NCBI GenBank assembly: GCA_038049695.1
Contig: CP142459.1
Span: 71,418,501-71,482,500, forward strand
DNA length: 64,000 bases
Reading direction: 5' to 3'
Source: Cinnamomum chago
Lineage: Eukaryota; Streptophyta; Magnoliopsida; Laurales; Lauraceae
This document shows, piece by piece, positions 38,296 to 49,612 of this stretch (positions are counted from its first letter, which is position 1; each line of letters begins with the position of its first letter). The notes under the pieces are model-generated. The model saw only the letters and a program-made list of their open reading frames with translations, ran no database searches and had not been told where the DNA came from. Position numbers and translations under genes: made by a program.

Positions 38296-41200
38296 ATGGG
38301 TCCACCCCATGCCCTTTCAGCCACCAACTTATTGAGTCTGTTTTGTTTCGTCATCTTGCTAGCAACTCAAACCGCCGATGCTAAGATCAGAAGGTACAAA
38401 TGGGAAGTGAAATACCAGTACAAGTCGCCTGATTGCTACAAGAAACTGGTTATAGCCATCAATGGAAGGACTCCTGGTCCCACCATCCTCGCGCAACAAG
38501 GCGACACTGTTATCGTCGAGCTGAAGAACAGTTTGGTCACTGAAAATATTGCAATTCACTGGCATGGAATTCGACAGGTAGAGTCATGTCTGACTGAGTT
38601 GTTGAATTTCTTTAGCTGGGGAATAAGAAGTACCATCTTAATTCATGTTCACAAGGGTCTCTTTTCTTTGTAGATGAAGAAGTTTGATTTTTTTTTTTTT
38701 TTTTTTGGGGTTGCAGATCGGATCTCCATGGAGTGATGGAACGGAAGGTGTGAGCCAGTGCCCCATTTTGCCGGGAGACATCTTTGAGTACAAGTTTGTT
38801 GTTGATAGGGTAGGTTATGACATATTAAGCTTAAATGATTCTTTTACCAAAAAGAGAAAAATATTTTAAGAGTTACTAAGAAATGAAGCAGTGCTAACTG
38901 AGATATCATTAATACAGGACATAAATTAAAATCCATATATACTTCATCCTTAGGAAGTAATTATATTGAGAAAAGTGTATTCGATGTGTGGGATGTTCGC
39001 CTAATAGCAGGATTACACTGATCTCAATAATAGTTCCGACTAGGTTTATAACGGTCTTGGTATCCAAGCTCGATAGAAGTACCAATATACATTCAGCTCA
39101 GCAATAGTGCCAACTGACACCGAGCTTGAGCTAACTTCGGTAAAAGTACCAGCTAGCATCACCTTGGTCTCGATATGAAGCACCTCGGCGACAGTACTTG
39201 ATGCATCTATGTCAGGCCTCCGCATCATCTTCAGTTCGATACGGCCAACTGAGATGAGTACTAAGCCATAATTGTACTTCATAACGCTACGGCTACGTTG
39301 CATAACGTACTGACAGATAAGACGGGCGCCGGATTATGATAAGGGGTTGTCCTTATCTAACGATCACGTCCGCATTAATAGGAGGAGTCAGCCCATGATC
39401 CAATGGGACAGACCTCCACTAAGGAAACATAGTATGGGGCGATGAGACAGTACTTCTACCTACTTCCACCGAATGGAAGAGCTGAAGAAACTTCCATCTA
39501 TATATATGTATAAGGTAAACCCACAAAAGGTATGCTATCAGATTCGTCCATACCCTAAACTCTTTCTTCTTCTCCACCCACACATCCTCTATCTAGTGAT
39601 TGCACTAATTTAGACATCGGAGTGCCTCCAACTGACGGCAGCCACAGCCTTCTGACCTTTCTTTCATCCCTTCCCTTTCAAGTCTCAGGTTGTTAATCTT
39701 TCCCAAAGAAGTCTTACAGTAATACCAAAAGCTTAATATCTATTTAACTAAGTCCGTAATATTTAGACACTCACCTTACTACTTATTTCTTTTACTTTGG
39801 CTAAGAAAGTCTAACTATCGATTTAGATGCCGAGAAAAGGTGGAGAATTCTATCTATAGTTCAAAGTAATTGTCTGTACGGTTTTCTTTACTTGCCTTCT
39901 CATTCTCAACCCTATTGCTGTGGAAGAGAGGAACCATACATGCTTACCACTTGATAAGTAAACAAAATCCTCCCTCTTTTGGAATTCAGTTTAACTTTTG
40001 TATTTTTTTGCAAGGAAAATGTTGAGCATCAAATAAAAATAAAAATAAACAGTGGGCTTCATAGAAACTTATAGAAAATTCCTTCTCTACCATAGAATCC
40101 CTTGCACACGCCCAGCGCTCTCCTTCTTTTCTTCCTCCTTTCTTTCTTGTCTCTTCCTCCTTTCCCTCTCTTCCTCCTTCTCATCTCTTATCCCTCTTCC
40201 TTGCACCCACCTGCACATGCATGTGTCCAACACCCAGCAGCCCATAATCCTCTTCATCCTCTTCCTTTTCTCTTTTCTCCTTTTCTTTTCTTTCTCTTTC
40301 TACTTCTCCTCCTGTCTTCTTCTCTTCCTGTGTGCCACGCCACTGTGTCACTGCGCACGCCCTACATCACCTACTCCATCACCTGCACAACACATCTTCT
40401 TCATCTTTCTCCTTATTCTTCTTCCCCTTCCTCTCCTTCCCCACCTAGCCCGTCGCACATTCCCCTGCACACACCCACTATGCGACCCACAATGCTCGAT
40501 GCACACCTCATATATGAAAAAAACGAGCGAGGATATCCCTGCTCGTGTGTGCAGGTGAGCGGGGATATTGCCACTCAGCAAAAAAAAAAAAAAAAAATGA
40601 ACCCAAAAGGTCTTTGGGACTACTAAGGTCATTTCATATCTTCTAAAGCTTTTTTGCTCTACAGTGAGTCTAATGATATTTTTTCGGTTAAATTCCCTTG
40701 AATATTGCATGAAATGTGCCTCGTGAATACCTACTTTACTATAACAGGAATAATCTTTAGTCTAGCGGTGACTTGATCCTGTGAGTGACAGAAACCCTAA
40801 TGGCATTATTTCATCTTATTTATCAAGATGCAAGAGTGCTTTGGCACTGCCTTTGATGTTAACCTTTCTGAACTTATTAGGAACATTTATACTTTTTTTA
40901 TCATCTAAGTATCGTTTGGTTCACTGTAATGAAGGTCGAAATGGAATGATCATTAAAGTATTTGGTTCGCAAAATAGTGGCGGAATCACCATTCCTTTGT
41001 GTAGAGGAATGGCCATTCCACTAGGGAGGTAGAGGAATGGCCATTCCATTCCTTTATAAAACTTTCTTGAGACCAAAATACCCTTGAGACCAAAACACGA
41101 AAACCATGAAGATCGCCTTGCAACCAATTTGAGATGATGAGGGGGATGGTGATGATGTAGTGGAGAGATGGTGTGAGAGAGTGAGGGCTTATGGGTGATG

Positions 41201-44200
41201 AAGGCGGTGGGTCGTTGTGAGGACGATGATGGCGAAATGATCGTCTGAGTGTGTTATGTGAATGGGGTGATTTCTATTTTGGGCAGGGGGTGATGGGGAT
41301 GAGGTACGCAGGGTGTTCTGTGAATGAGTTTTGTGATGGGGATGAGGTTCGCAGGGTGATGGAGGTTGGCTCTGTGCAGGACACCCTCTTATTTCTGTTC
41401 TGGGCAAGGGGTGATGGAGGTCATTGCAATAGAAATGGGGTTTCTGTTCTATTGGTTGGTTGAGTCTACGGTGGAAGGAAAACCCCTCGTGATGTGGTTG
41501 AATGGAGGGTCGGGTTGCTCGTCGGTGGCGTATGGGGGGCAATGGAGGAGGTGGGGCCGTTTCAGGTCGGGGCGGATGGGAAGAGCCTAATAATGAACCC
41601 GTATTCGTGGAACAAGTGTAGGTGATTTTGAGGGTTTTTATTTTTATTTTTTTAACTTCTAGGGTGATCTCTGAATTAGGTTTGAATGAGGTGTTTTGGG
41701 GAAATTGGGCTTTGTGGAAGATGGGTGCTTTTTTTTTTTTTTTTTTTTTTTGGAGAATCAAACCTGCCCATTTGGTTTCTGAATTGGGTTTGAATGAGAT
41801 GTTTCTGTAGTAATTGGGTTTGCTAAAATATTTTTTGTTTTTTTTTAAGAATCGGACCTCTTGTGATTGTTGGGAAATTGAAGCTGGAAAGTGAAGTTTT
41901 CCTATGAATGTTTTATTTTGACTTTGAGTTGTGTTTGGATGTATCATTTCTGTTAAGTTTTGGTTTTCTAGAAGATGTGTTCATGGAATATGCACACTGG
42001 ATCTTCCACGGTTTGCCAGAACTGGTTTGAAATGTTGGGAGGGATGGCTGGTGGTACTAAGGGTACTTTGGTCAAATTTATATAAATTTTATTCCTTTCT
42101 GGACATCATTCCAGCACATCCAACGCAAGAACAGGAATTCAAAATTTTATTACTGGGTTAATTACTCAGCGTACCAAACGCTAGAATGGAAATGACTATT
42201 CATGCCTCATTCCACTTTCCATTCCATTGTTGCCTAAAACTATTCCAGTGAACCAAACGCTATCCTAGTATTCGTATTCACACCATGTAGATCACTTTTC
42301 TGCATGATCTCTCTTTGCCAATCTCAACAAAGTGGTCATTTTGTCAATTAAGAAAAAAGTCGCGGCTAGGCATTTATTATTGTTAAAAATACAGGCATTT
42401 ATGTAAATTTCACAACCATATAAATTAAGGGATAGGATCATGTAAATCTTATGGGATTAGCTCTCCCTCCCTCCCTCTCATAGGTGTTCTCTACAAAATA
42501 ATACTCTTTTTTTCATTTTTAAACCTAATTTGACAAGTCGATCGATGAGGTGTGCTTCATGCCATTCCAACCAGAAAGTGGACTTGATAGGCATAAGAAC
42601 AGATGCATGATAATGTATGTTTTTTTGAGGATCCATTGATAAACTCTGCATGCCCCTCATCTTGGGTTGGGCCCATCTGATCAAATGGGCTGTCTAAATA
42701 GAGACTCCCAACCTTAAAACATGGTAGGACTAGACAATTCGAGATACACCCCAGATCAATTGGGGCCCACTTATATAATTGACTGATATTTTATTTTATT
42801 TTTTTAAATTGCAGCCAGGGACTTACATGTATCATGCCCATTATGGAATGCAAAGAGAAGCAGGACTATTCGGATCCCTTCGGGTGTCAGTTCCTGATGG
42901 AGTGAGCGAACCCTTTACATATGACTTTGATCGAAGCATCATACTCTCTGATTGGTGGCACAAGAGCACCTACGAACAATCCGCTGGCTTATCCTCCATA
43001 CCCTTTCAATGGGTCAATGAGCCCGAGGTATATATGTTTTCATCATTAACCATCTATTCCATCTAACTAGTACCCTGTCCTACTTTCGGATGGCTCACCA
43101 GCAATTCCATCCATCCTATCCATTGGTTAGGACCCTTGATGTCATGGCTTAGCCTGACCTGTTGTCTGGATACTTCATGCACTCTCGTAAGTTGTACTCT
43201 TACTCTTGATGTAAGTACTTGCGCCCGTTTGGACACAGGTCTACTTTGGGCTAATGGCCCAGGATTAAACAGCAGGAGCCAGAAGGAGCAGGCCATAACA
43301 GGTGTTCATTGATCAGGTCAGGCCCGCTTAGGAATATATCCCTGCCCGGCCTGACTTTAGAAACACTGAACACTAGACGGTCCCAGTATCTTGGCCAAGC
43401 CCAACACGGGCTATAATTGCCTGGCCCAAGCCCTGTCCGCCTCAAACATGTCAATCAAGACGAGCTTTCTATAACTGGGTATTCCCGGAAATGAGCACCC
43501 CAGCATAGTGCTTGTCTTAACTAGAAACGATTGTAGGCTGAATCATACAAAATCGTGTAAGGCCCAACAACTAAATGGGCAGGACTTGGACAAGTTTCAC
43601 ATCAGCAAGCTCAGCCCAATTGCAGCTCTTAGTTGTAGACATCTGCACTTTCTCGTTAAATATTTTGATTAACATTAACAGCATGTTCTTCACTACTTAC
43701 TCTGAGGTAATTGATCAATCTGATTTTCTTTTTCAGTCACTTCTAATCCAAGGAAGGGGAAGATTCAATTGCTCCGCACTAGGTCCTTCAACTGATGGTG
43801 TCTGCAATTCAACAAGTCCTGACTGTTCTCCCTATTTTATCACAGTGGTGCCAGGAAAAACATACCGCCTAAGAATAGCAAGCCTCACTTCTCTATCTGC
43901 GCTCAGTTTCAAGATAGAGGTAATTAGCTATATTCTTGTTCTAACTCTCTTTCTTATTCCATCCCTACCAAGAGATTACTTACTCAAATCTGTATTTAAA
44001 AACTGAGAAGATGAATGTTAATTTTTTTTTCTCTGCACAGGGGCACAACATGACTGTGGTTGAATCTGATGGGCATTACGTTGAGCCATTCGTCACCGAT
44101 AATCTATTCATCTACTCCGGCGAGACCTACTCAGTCCTTGTTAAAGCAGATCAAGACCCATCCAGGAACTACTGGGCTGCAACCAATGTTGTCAGTCGCG

Positions 44201-44994
44201 AACCCAAGACTCCTCCTGGGCTGGCCATCTTCAACTACTATCCTAACCACCCTCGGAAGCCCCCACCAACTCCTCCACCCACTGGGCCAATGTGGAATGA
44301 CACTGAAGCCCGACTAGCTCAGAATCTCCGAATCAAGTCCCACCAAGGTTACATTCACCCTCCTCCCCTGACCTCAGACAGGGTCATCATACTCCTCAAC
44401 ACACAGAACAGGATCGATGGCTACGTTCGTTGGTCTGTTAACAACATGTCCTTCACCCTCCCCAATACACCATACCTCGTCGCGCTTAAAGAGAATTTAA
44501 CCAATGCCTTTGATCAATCCCCTCCGCCAGACACCTATGATTACAAGAACTATGACATCTACAGCGTCGCGAAAAACACCAATGCCACTTCAACCAACTC
44601 CATCTACAGGTTGAAATTCAATTCAACTGTGGACATCATTCTACAAAATGCAAACACCTTGAATGAGAACAACAGTGAGACGCATCCTTGGCATCTCCAT
44701 GGACATGATTTTTGGGTGTTGGGCTATGGTAAAGGAAAGTTTGATCCAGACAATGACCCAAAAAAGTATAATTTGTTGGACCCAATAATGAAGAACACAG
44801 TTGCGTTGCAACCCTATGGATGGACCGCGTTAAGGTTCAAAGCGGATAATCCAGGTGCATGGGCTTTCCATTGCCATATAGAAGCTCATTTTTACATGGG
44901 CATGGGTGTGGTGTTTGAAGAAGGGGTGGAGATGGTGGGGGAGCTTCCTCAGTCTGTAACGGGGTGTGGTTTAATTAGGGGTGGATATCATTGA
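38296..44994 (+). CDS. AAO: L-ascorbate oxidase, array copy 3
   Basis: Exons 38296-38577, 38717-38809, 42815-43027, 43737-43919 and 44041-44994 give 574 residues with GT-AG introns. It is two residues shorter than copies 1 and 2: one lost in KKYNLLD and one in the C-terminus (CGLIRGGYH). Copper motifs [22 protein letters not shown] and [12 protein letters not shown] and the six cysteines are all present. The signal peptide is like those of the other copies. Intron 2 is the longest of the array (4.0 kb) and carries a solo LTR, a pyrimidine-rich stretch and a 1.36-kb TIR element with a captured carboxypeptidase fragment. Intron 3 is nearly identical to that of copy 1. Intron 4 (121 bp) has an in-frame stop. 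The 3' flank is broken by a hAT element. Likely functional and secreted. Confidence 0.93.
38985..39773. mobile_element. Solo LTR of an LTR retrotransposon, intron 2, copy 3
   Basis: A TG...CA-bounded segment of about 790 bp, related along its length to the solo LTR at 55554-56356. Shared blocks include gataaggggttgtccttatc, a TATA-like tatatatatgtataagg and gcagccac before a pyrimidine-rich stretch. No internal coding region is present. It is probably Ty3/Gypsy type, but family is uncertain. No clear target duplication. Fossil. Confidence 0.65.
40098..40480. repeat. Pyrimidine-rich low-complexity tract, intron 2, copy 3
   Basis: Long CT-rich stretch (cttcttttcttcctccttt and similar) followed by a purine-mixed end and poly(A) near 40580. 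Copy 4 lacks it and reads atagaatcccctatag at this place. Long open frames here are products of base composition and are not taken as coding. Confidence 0.6.
40908..42266. mobile_element. TIR element carrying a host gene fragment (Pack-type), intron 2, copy 3
   Basis: A perfect 14-bp inverted pair, cgtttggttcactg (40913-40926) and cagtgaaccaaacg (42246-42259), lies close to both edges, with further GGAATGG/CCATTCC-rich subterminal sequence. Copies 1 and 4 read continuously here (tatcattcagtattcgtattc; tatgatcagtattcgtattc), so about 1.36 kb is inserted in copy 3. The target duplication is ambiguous and the superfamily is therefore open. The interior holds a serine carboxypeptidase-like fragment and no transposase. 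Confidence 0.7.
41438..41616 (+). pseudogene. Serine carboxypeptidase-like (S10) gene fragment
   Basis: The plus strand encodes [11 protein letters not shown] and then [18 protein letters not shown], the N-terminal signature of plant serine carboxypeptidases (consensus PLVLWLNGGPGCSS). After a frame change near 41,535 it continues [17 protein letters not shown] and NPYSWNK, matching the next conserved part of the family. Only about 60 of some 450 residues are present. The catalytic Ser, Asp and His regions are absent, and the Pro of the GGPGCSS motif is Ser. It lies wholly inside a TIR element, so it is best read as a captured, non-functional exon fragment. Confidence 0.8.
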
Positions 44995-45000
44995 TGCGAC

Positions 45001-45216
45001 CACTCCTAGAGAACAGCCACTTACCTCACTCTTAAGTGGCGGCAATTCTCACCTGGCTGTCCAGAGTTCGAACTCTAGGGCATTCTTCCCACTTGTTTGT
45101 GCTTCCTTCCCACTTGTAATAGCATTCTTCCTGCTTGTGCAAGTTGTCATCCCTTGTGCGTGCCGGCTCTGTCTTGGGTCCCAGCTCCCTTGGCAGGGTT
45201 AAAAAAAAAAGTAGCC
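45001..45216 (+). mobile_element. SINE-like insertion after the stop codon, copy 3
   Basis: About 215 bp, absent from copy 4, starting directly after the stop region. It has an A-box-like part (agtggcggcaattctcac), a good B box (gagttcgaactc) and an A-rich end (gggttaaaaaaaaaa). It is homologous to 20464-20683 after copy 1 and partly to 32590-32655 after copy 2. Confidence 0.6.
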
Positions 45217-45494
45217 TCTATGTTCTTATTTATTTATTTATATTTTGTCAGAACTTTACACATCTATTTCATAAGTTGTTTTTAGGAATAATCAAACCAT
45301 TTTCACATAATAAAGAGTCACAAATGTCATTACAAAATATAGCAAGCCATTAAACTGCTTTCAAGCCATGTAAGCTTGTGATGTAATCCACTTTTAGGGC
45401 ACGTTAATTTGGGCATGCCCTTTTTTGTAATCCCTTGTTTGTGGTTGTGGAGGCCATTTCCTAAACCAAAAGGTAAGTCCTCTTCATATTCACA

Positions 45495-48400
45495 CAGGGG
45501 CGGACCCAAGATTTCTTTCTGGGGGGGGGGGAAGCTTAAAAAAAATATATTTTAACAAGTCAAGATAGCTAATATTTTTTTATATTTTTTCTGAACATAT
45601 ATCCAAGTTCAAACATGATAAATATATTAAAATCCACGACTAAATTTCACATTAAATATAAAACCAGGATTTAGCTGACATAAATAATTGTATTTTAATA
45701 CATACCAACTTCCGTAATCCATCAAAACGGAACTCGACGTTCTTTTAAATCTTGAAAGTCTTCAATGACTGATTTTGTGCTAAACTTCTCTGCAATTTCC
45801 CTCACAATGTACACAAGACAAGAGTCTGTGAGAAACTCATCCTCCATTTTGCTGCGAAGTCTAGTTTTAATAAGGCTCATGGCCGAAAATGATCGTTCAG
45901 TAGTTGCAATGGAGATTGGAAGAGTAAGCACAAGGACGATAGCTCTAAAAACAAGTTGGTACACTGTTGATCTTCCAGTCCTTACCAACCATTGGCACAG
46001 TTCAGAAATAGTTGACAATTCTTTAAAGTCTTTATGTCGATCTACATTATGCTCATAATGGTTCAGTTGTATTCTCAACTGCATTTTCTCATGATCTGTG
46101 AAGTCTTGGAGATAAAACTTCTCTACCAACTGGCAAATGTTGTCGATTTTAAAAGACTCATGTGAAAGTTGAGGATGTAAAGCTGAACTAAGAATAAGCA
46201 ACTCCACCGCGTTCTCACTAAACTGACGATTTAATTCTGGTAACTGAGAATCAATTGCAGCATAAAAAATATTCACTCGATAATGATGCTTAACTGAAAA
46301 CTCATCTTGTTGTTGACGGGCTCGACCTCGTCTCACCACATAAGGAGCATCCATATCCGGGATATCTATGTTGCGCGCATCACAAAATGATTTCACCTTG
46401 GTAAGTAAAGGATCCAATCCAACATCTCTCAAATTTTAGATAAGTGTTTTATCTGATGAAACAAGATCCATGGCATTCAAAATATCTTGAGATTGGCGTT
46501 GCAATGCTTGACAAAGTAAATCAATGATTTCCATAATTTCTTTCATCAGATGCAAGATGAAAACAAATTCAAAGGAAGTCAATGCCTTGTAAGCAAAGTC
46601 TGCCTCTGCTCGCTGAGAATGAGTAGTTCCATCATCAATGATATTAATTAGGACTGCACATGTTGAACTGAACATCTTCATTAAGCTAGAAACTGATTTC
46701 AAGTGAGAACTCCAACGAGTATCTCGAGCACGTTGTAAAGTACCAATTTGATTAAGTCCTCTGCCACTCTCCAACTCATCCAAAGCAATCATATGTGCAA
46801 TGTCAGATGCTCTAGCAATTTTCAATTGTTCATTACGCTTGCATGAAACGCCAACAATTGACAACACTAGTCAATGTAGTTAGAAAGTGCTGAACAGGAA
46901 GAACTTCTCTTGATGCTGCTACTAAAGCCAAATGCAAGCGATGCGCAAAACAATGAATATTGTAAGCATATGGACAATCATTTGAAATCAAAGCTTCTAA
47001 ATATCCCTTCCACCCACCACGCATATTACTTGCACCATCATATTCTTGTCCTCGAATATTTTGAATATCGAGATTATGATAAGACAACACAGAATAAATC
47101 TTTTTTAAGGTCAATGCCGCAATGTCTGAGATATGAATAAGTTAAAAAAAAACGCTCACGCACAAAACCATCTTTGTCAACAAATCTTAGAACTATAGTC
47201 ATTTACTCCTTATTTGACACATCAGAAGCTTCATCAATAATCAAACAAAACTTTACACCTCCAATTTCTTCACGAACTGCCTTCTTCACTTTAGTTGAAA
47301 GCACATGCAAAATTTGTTTTTGGATTTTTGGTGATGTGTATGAGGCATTTTTGGGAGCTTTCTCTAATACAACTTCTGAAATCTTTTCACTATAAGAACA
47401 CAACAACTTTAACATCTCCAAAAAATTTCCACTGTTGATTGAACTCTGACTTTCATCATGTCCCTTAAAAGCACAACCTTGAAATGAAAGCCATCGGACT
47501 GTATCAATCGAGGCCTTAAGTCGTAACCGATTGTTTGCAATTTGTTTAGAAGTGAACTTGTCAAGCACTTTTTGTATGTGTTGACGTTGGTTCATCAAGT
47601 CCTCGCATGATCTCTCGGCATCTTTATGAAAATTATTAGGACCTTTTCCCATATGATTTAAGAAAGCACAATTTCTTCCATCCCTAACTTTCTTCCAATT
47701 CCGAAATCCGTCAATAGTGAATGCAATTTGCCCAGCATGTCCGATTGGCTTATGAAAGAGATCACATGGAAGACAAAAAGTTACATCTTTGTCTGGAGAA
47801 TATTTCAACCATGAAGGAAATAAATTAAACCAAGACTCTTGAAAGCGACGAGGATGAGCCATTGATCCAGATTTCGGATACTTTGAGAGCTTTGTTTGGT
47901 ATGGATAAACCTTTATGTACTTTCGTCTAATTTCATGGTGTTGATTGGCATCATACTCTCATATCTAGCGACGCAATCCTGGATCGCGTTCCAAAGAACC
48001 ATTATCATCATCATTATTGATTTCAGTTCTTTGAAATTTTGCAGGATGATTTTCAGCAATTGGAGTTTCAACGTTAGAGGTGAGCGATAGCCCATCAACA
48101 TATAAGTTTGTAGGATTTTTTCGTTTGAAAAATCCATCAATTGTAGATGATTTTCCCATCTACAAATCAAATAAAAACCATATTTATTATAGATTTCATA
48201 TTCAAGTTAAAGTCTAAGTAGATAAGCCCAACTCAACACATCATTTGATAATATAAATAAATAAAAAAAAGCAAAGGCAAACAATTAAAAAAAAATAGTT
48301 CACAAGCATACTAATGAGAAGAAAAGTAAAGAGACAAACCCAAGAGGTATAGTAGCGCACACATTATAATAAAAAAAATACAAAGCAAGCATATACATGC

Positions 48401-49203
48401 ACAAATTAATAAAGAAATAAAATAAATAAAATAAAGTGGGTGGGACATCTCCTCATAAAGAAGACTAATAATTGAATAAAGTATAATAAAAGGACAAATA
48501 GGGCGGTGGTTTTTGCACAGAAAGACACAGAGTCAGGGCAGCAATTAGCAAACACATGCAGACCACTTGTAACATATCCCTAGCCCTAGGGTTTGTTTCT
48601 GCAAGTATAAAATGTCGGTTGTGGAAGCTTACCTTCAGCAGCACAGCCACAGCCATAGGCACACACGGCACATAACTGATCGCCTGATCGGATTCGGCCG
48701 GCGGGCGGTGGAGCAGGCCATCAGGCAGTTGTGTGAGCAGGGGCGGTCTACAGCTTTCTTCTTTAGTTCTTTCTTCCTATTAGAATGTTAGGGATAGGGA
48801 CTTTAGGGTTGATGCCGCAGAAGTTGTTCTTCTCAAGATTCAAGACCCGAAGCTAGAAGGTTGTCCATCTCAACCAAACAATGAGGAATTGAATAGCTCA
48901 AGTTATTCATTGACAAATCAGGGCCTGTTAACTTAAGTGCATTACAATTTACAAAGGGATGAAGGACTTATAGGCTTCCCTTTTCTAGATTTGGGACTTG
49001 GGAGGCGTCAGACAAGGTCCATGAGGAGATGGATGAAGGCCCATTTCAATTTGGCCTTTTCTTTTTTTTATATATATACTTTGCGCAAACAATTAAGGGG
49101 GGCCACTTGTTATAAAATTATTTTATAAATTAATTAAATCATATTAATCTTTAGGGGTTACTGATTTGAAAGTGCCCCCCACCCCCCCTTAGGTCCGCCC
49201 CTG
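45495..49203 (-). mobile_element. hAT transposon with decayed transposase gene
   Basis: The ends are caggggcggacccaag and, inverted, caggggcggacctaag: 16-bp TIRs with one mismatch. The flanks tattcaca (45487-45494) and tattcacg (49204-49211) are an 8-bp target duplication with one mismatch. The empty site is visible at 20953-20960 (copy 1 flank) and 61828-61835 (copy 4 flank). 3,709 bp, with a transposase region on the minus strand. A poly(G) run follows the left end. Confidence 0.92.
45722..48170 (-). pseudogene. hAT transposase (TTF-type zinc finger, hATC dimerisation), broken
   Basis: Minus strand, in order: a short N-terminal frame (48170-47913); a TTF-type zinc-finger region with FQESWFNLFPSWLKYS and CLPCDLF, then a DUF4371-like region with FKGHDESQSSINSGNF and LIIDEASDVS (47862-47203); a frame with GQEYDGASNMRG and HCFAHRLHLALV (47114-46833); RDTRWSSHLKS (46867-46436); and a hATC C-terminus with ATTERSFSAMSLIKTRLRSKM (46432-45722). 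The order fits plant zinc finger MYM-type/TTF hAT transposases. An in-frame stop lies at 46436, a frameshift at about 46,860 and another break near 47,115-47,203, so it is not expected to make active transposase. Confidence 0.88.
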
Positions 49204-49612
49204 TATTCACGTGATATTTTTAAATAATTTGGTGGAAACAAACTCTTCTTTGAAAATCCCTATTTTGTGGAATGTATTTTGTGCAAGATAAGAGATAGAG
49301 TCCAACTTTCCCTCATCATAAAGGCATTTCCATGGAGTAGGAAATTGTGTTTCCTCTTTTTCAGCATAACGCAAACAAGCCTTTTAAGAAATTCAATATT
49401 CTTCGATGAATCACAAAACATAGATCAGCTAGAAACTTATATATTCAGCATACCTCTTCTCACGCAAGAGGACAATACACTACATTTACTAGGTGGACTT
49501 TAAGAACAAGCCACCTCTATACCACGCCATAGTCATCTGATTTTGGGAGAAGTTCCTATACTGTGCACATAATAAAGAAGCACGATTTAAAAGAGGATAG
49601 CGTATTAACCTT

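Noticed and set aside
40052-40710. Long open frames on both strands in the CT-rich part of copy 3 intron 2
   Set aside because: Composition-driven: Ser/Phe/Leu/Pro-rich translations without domains, inside an intron and absent from the paralogous introns.
41189-41947. 252-codon minus-strand frame
   Set aside because: It runs antisense to the carboxypeptidase fragment and through poly(T) tracts; low-complexity Pro/Ser/Lys content.
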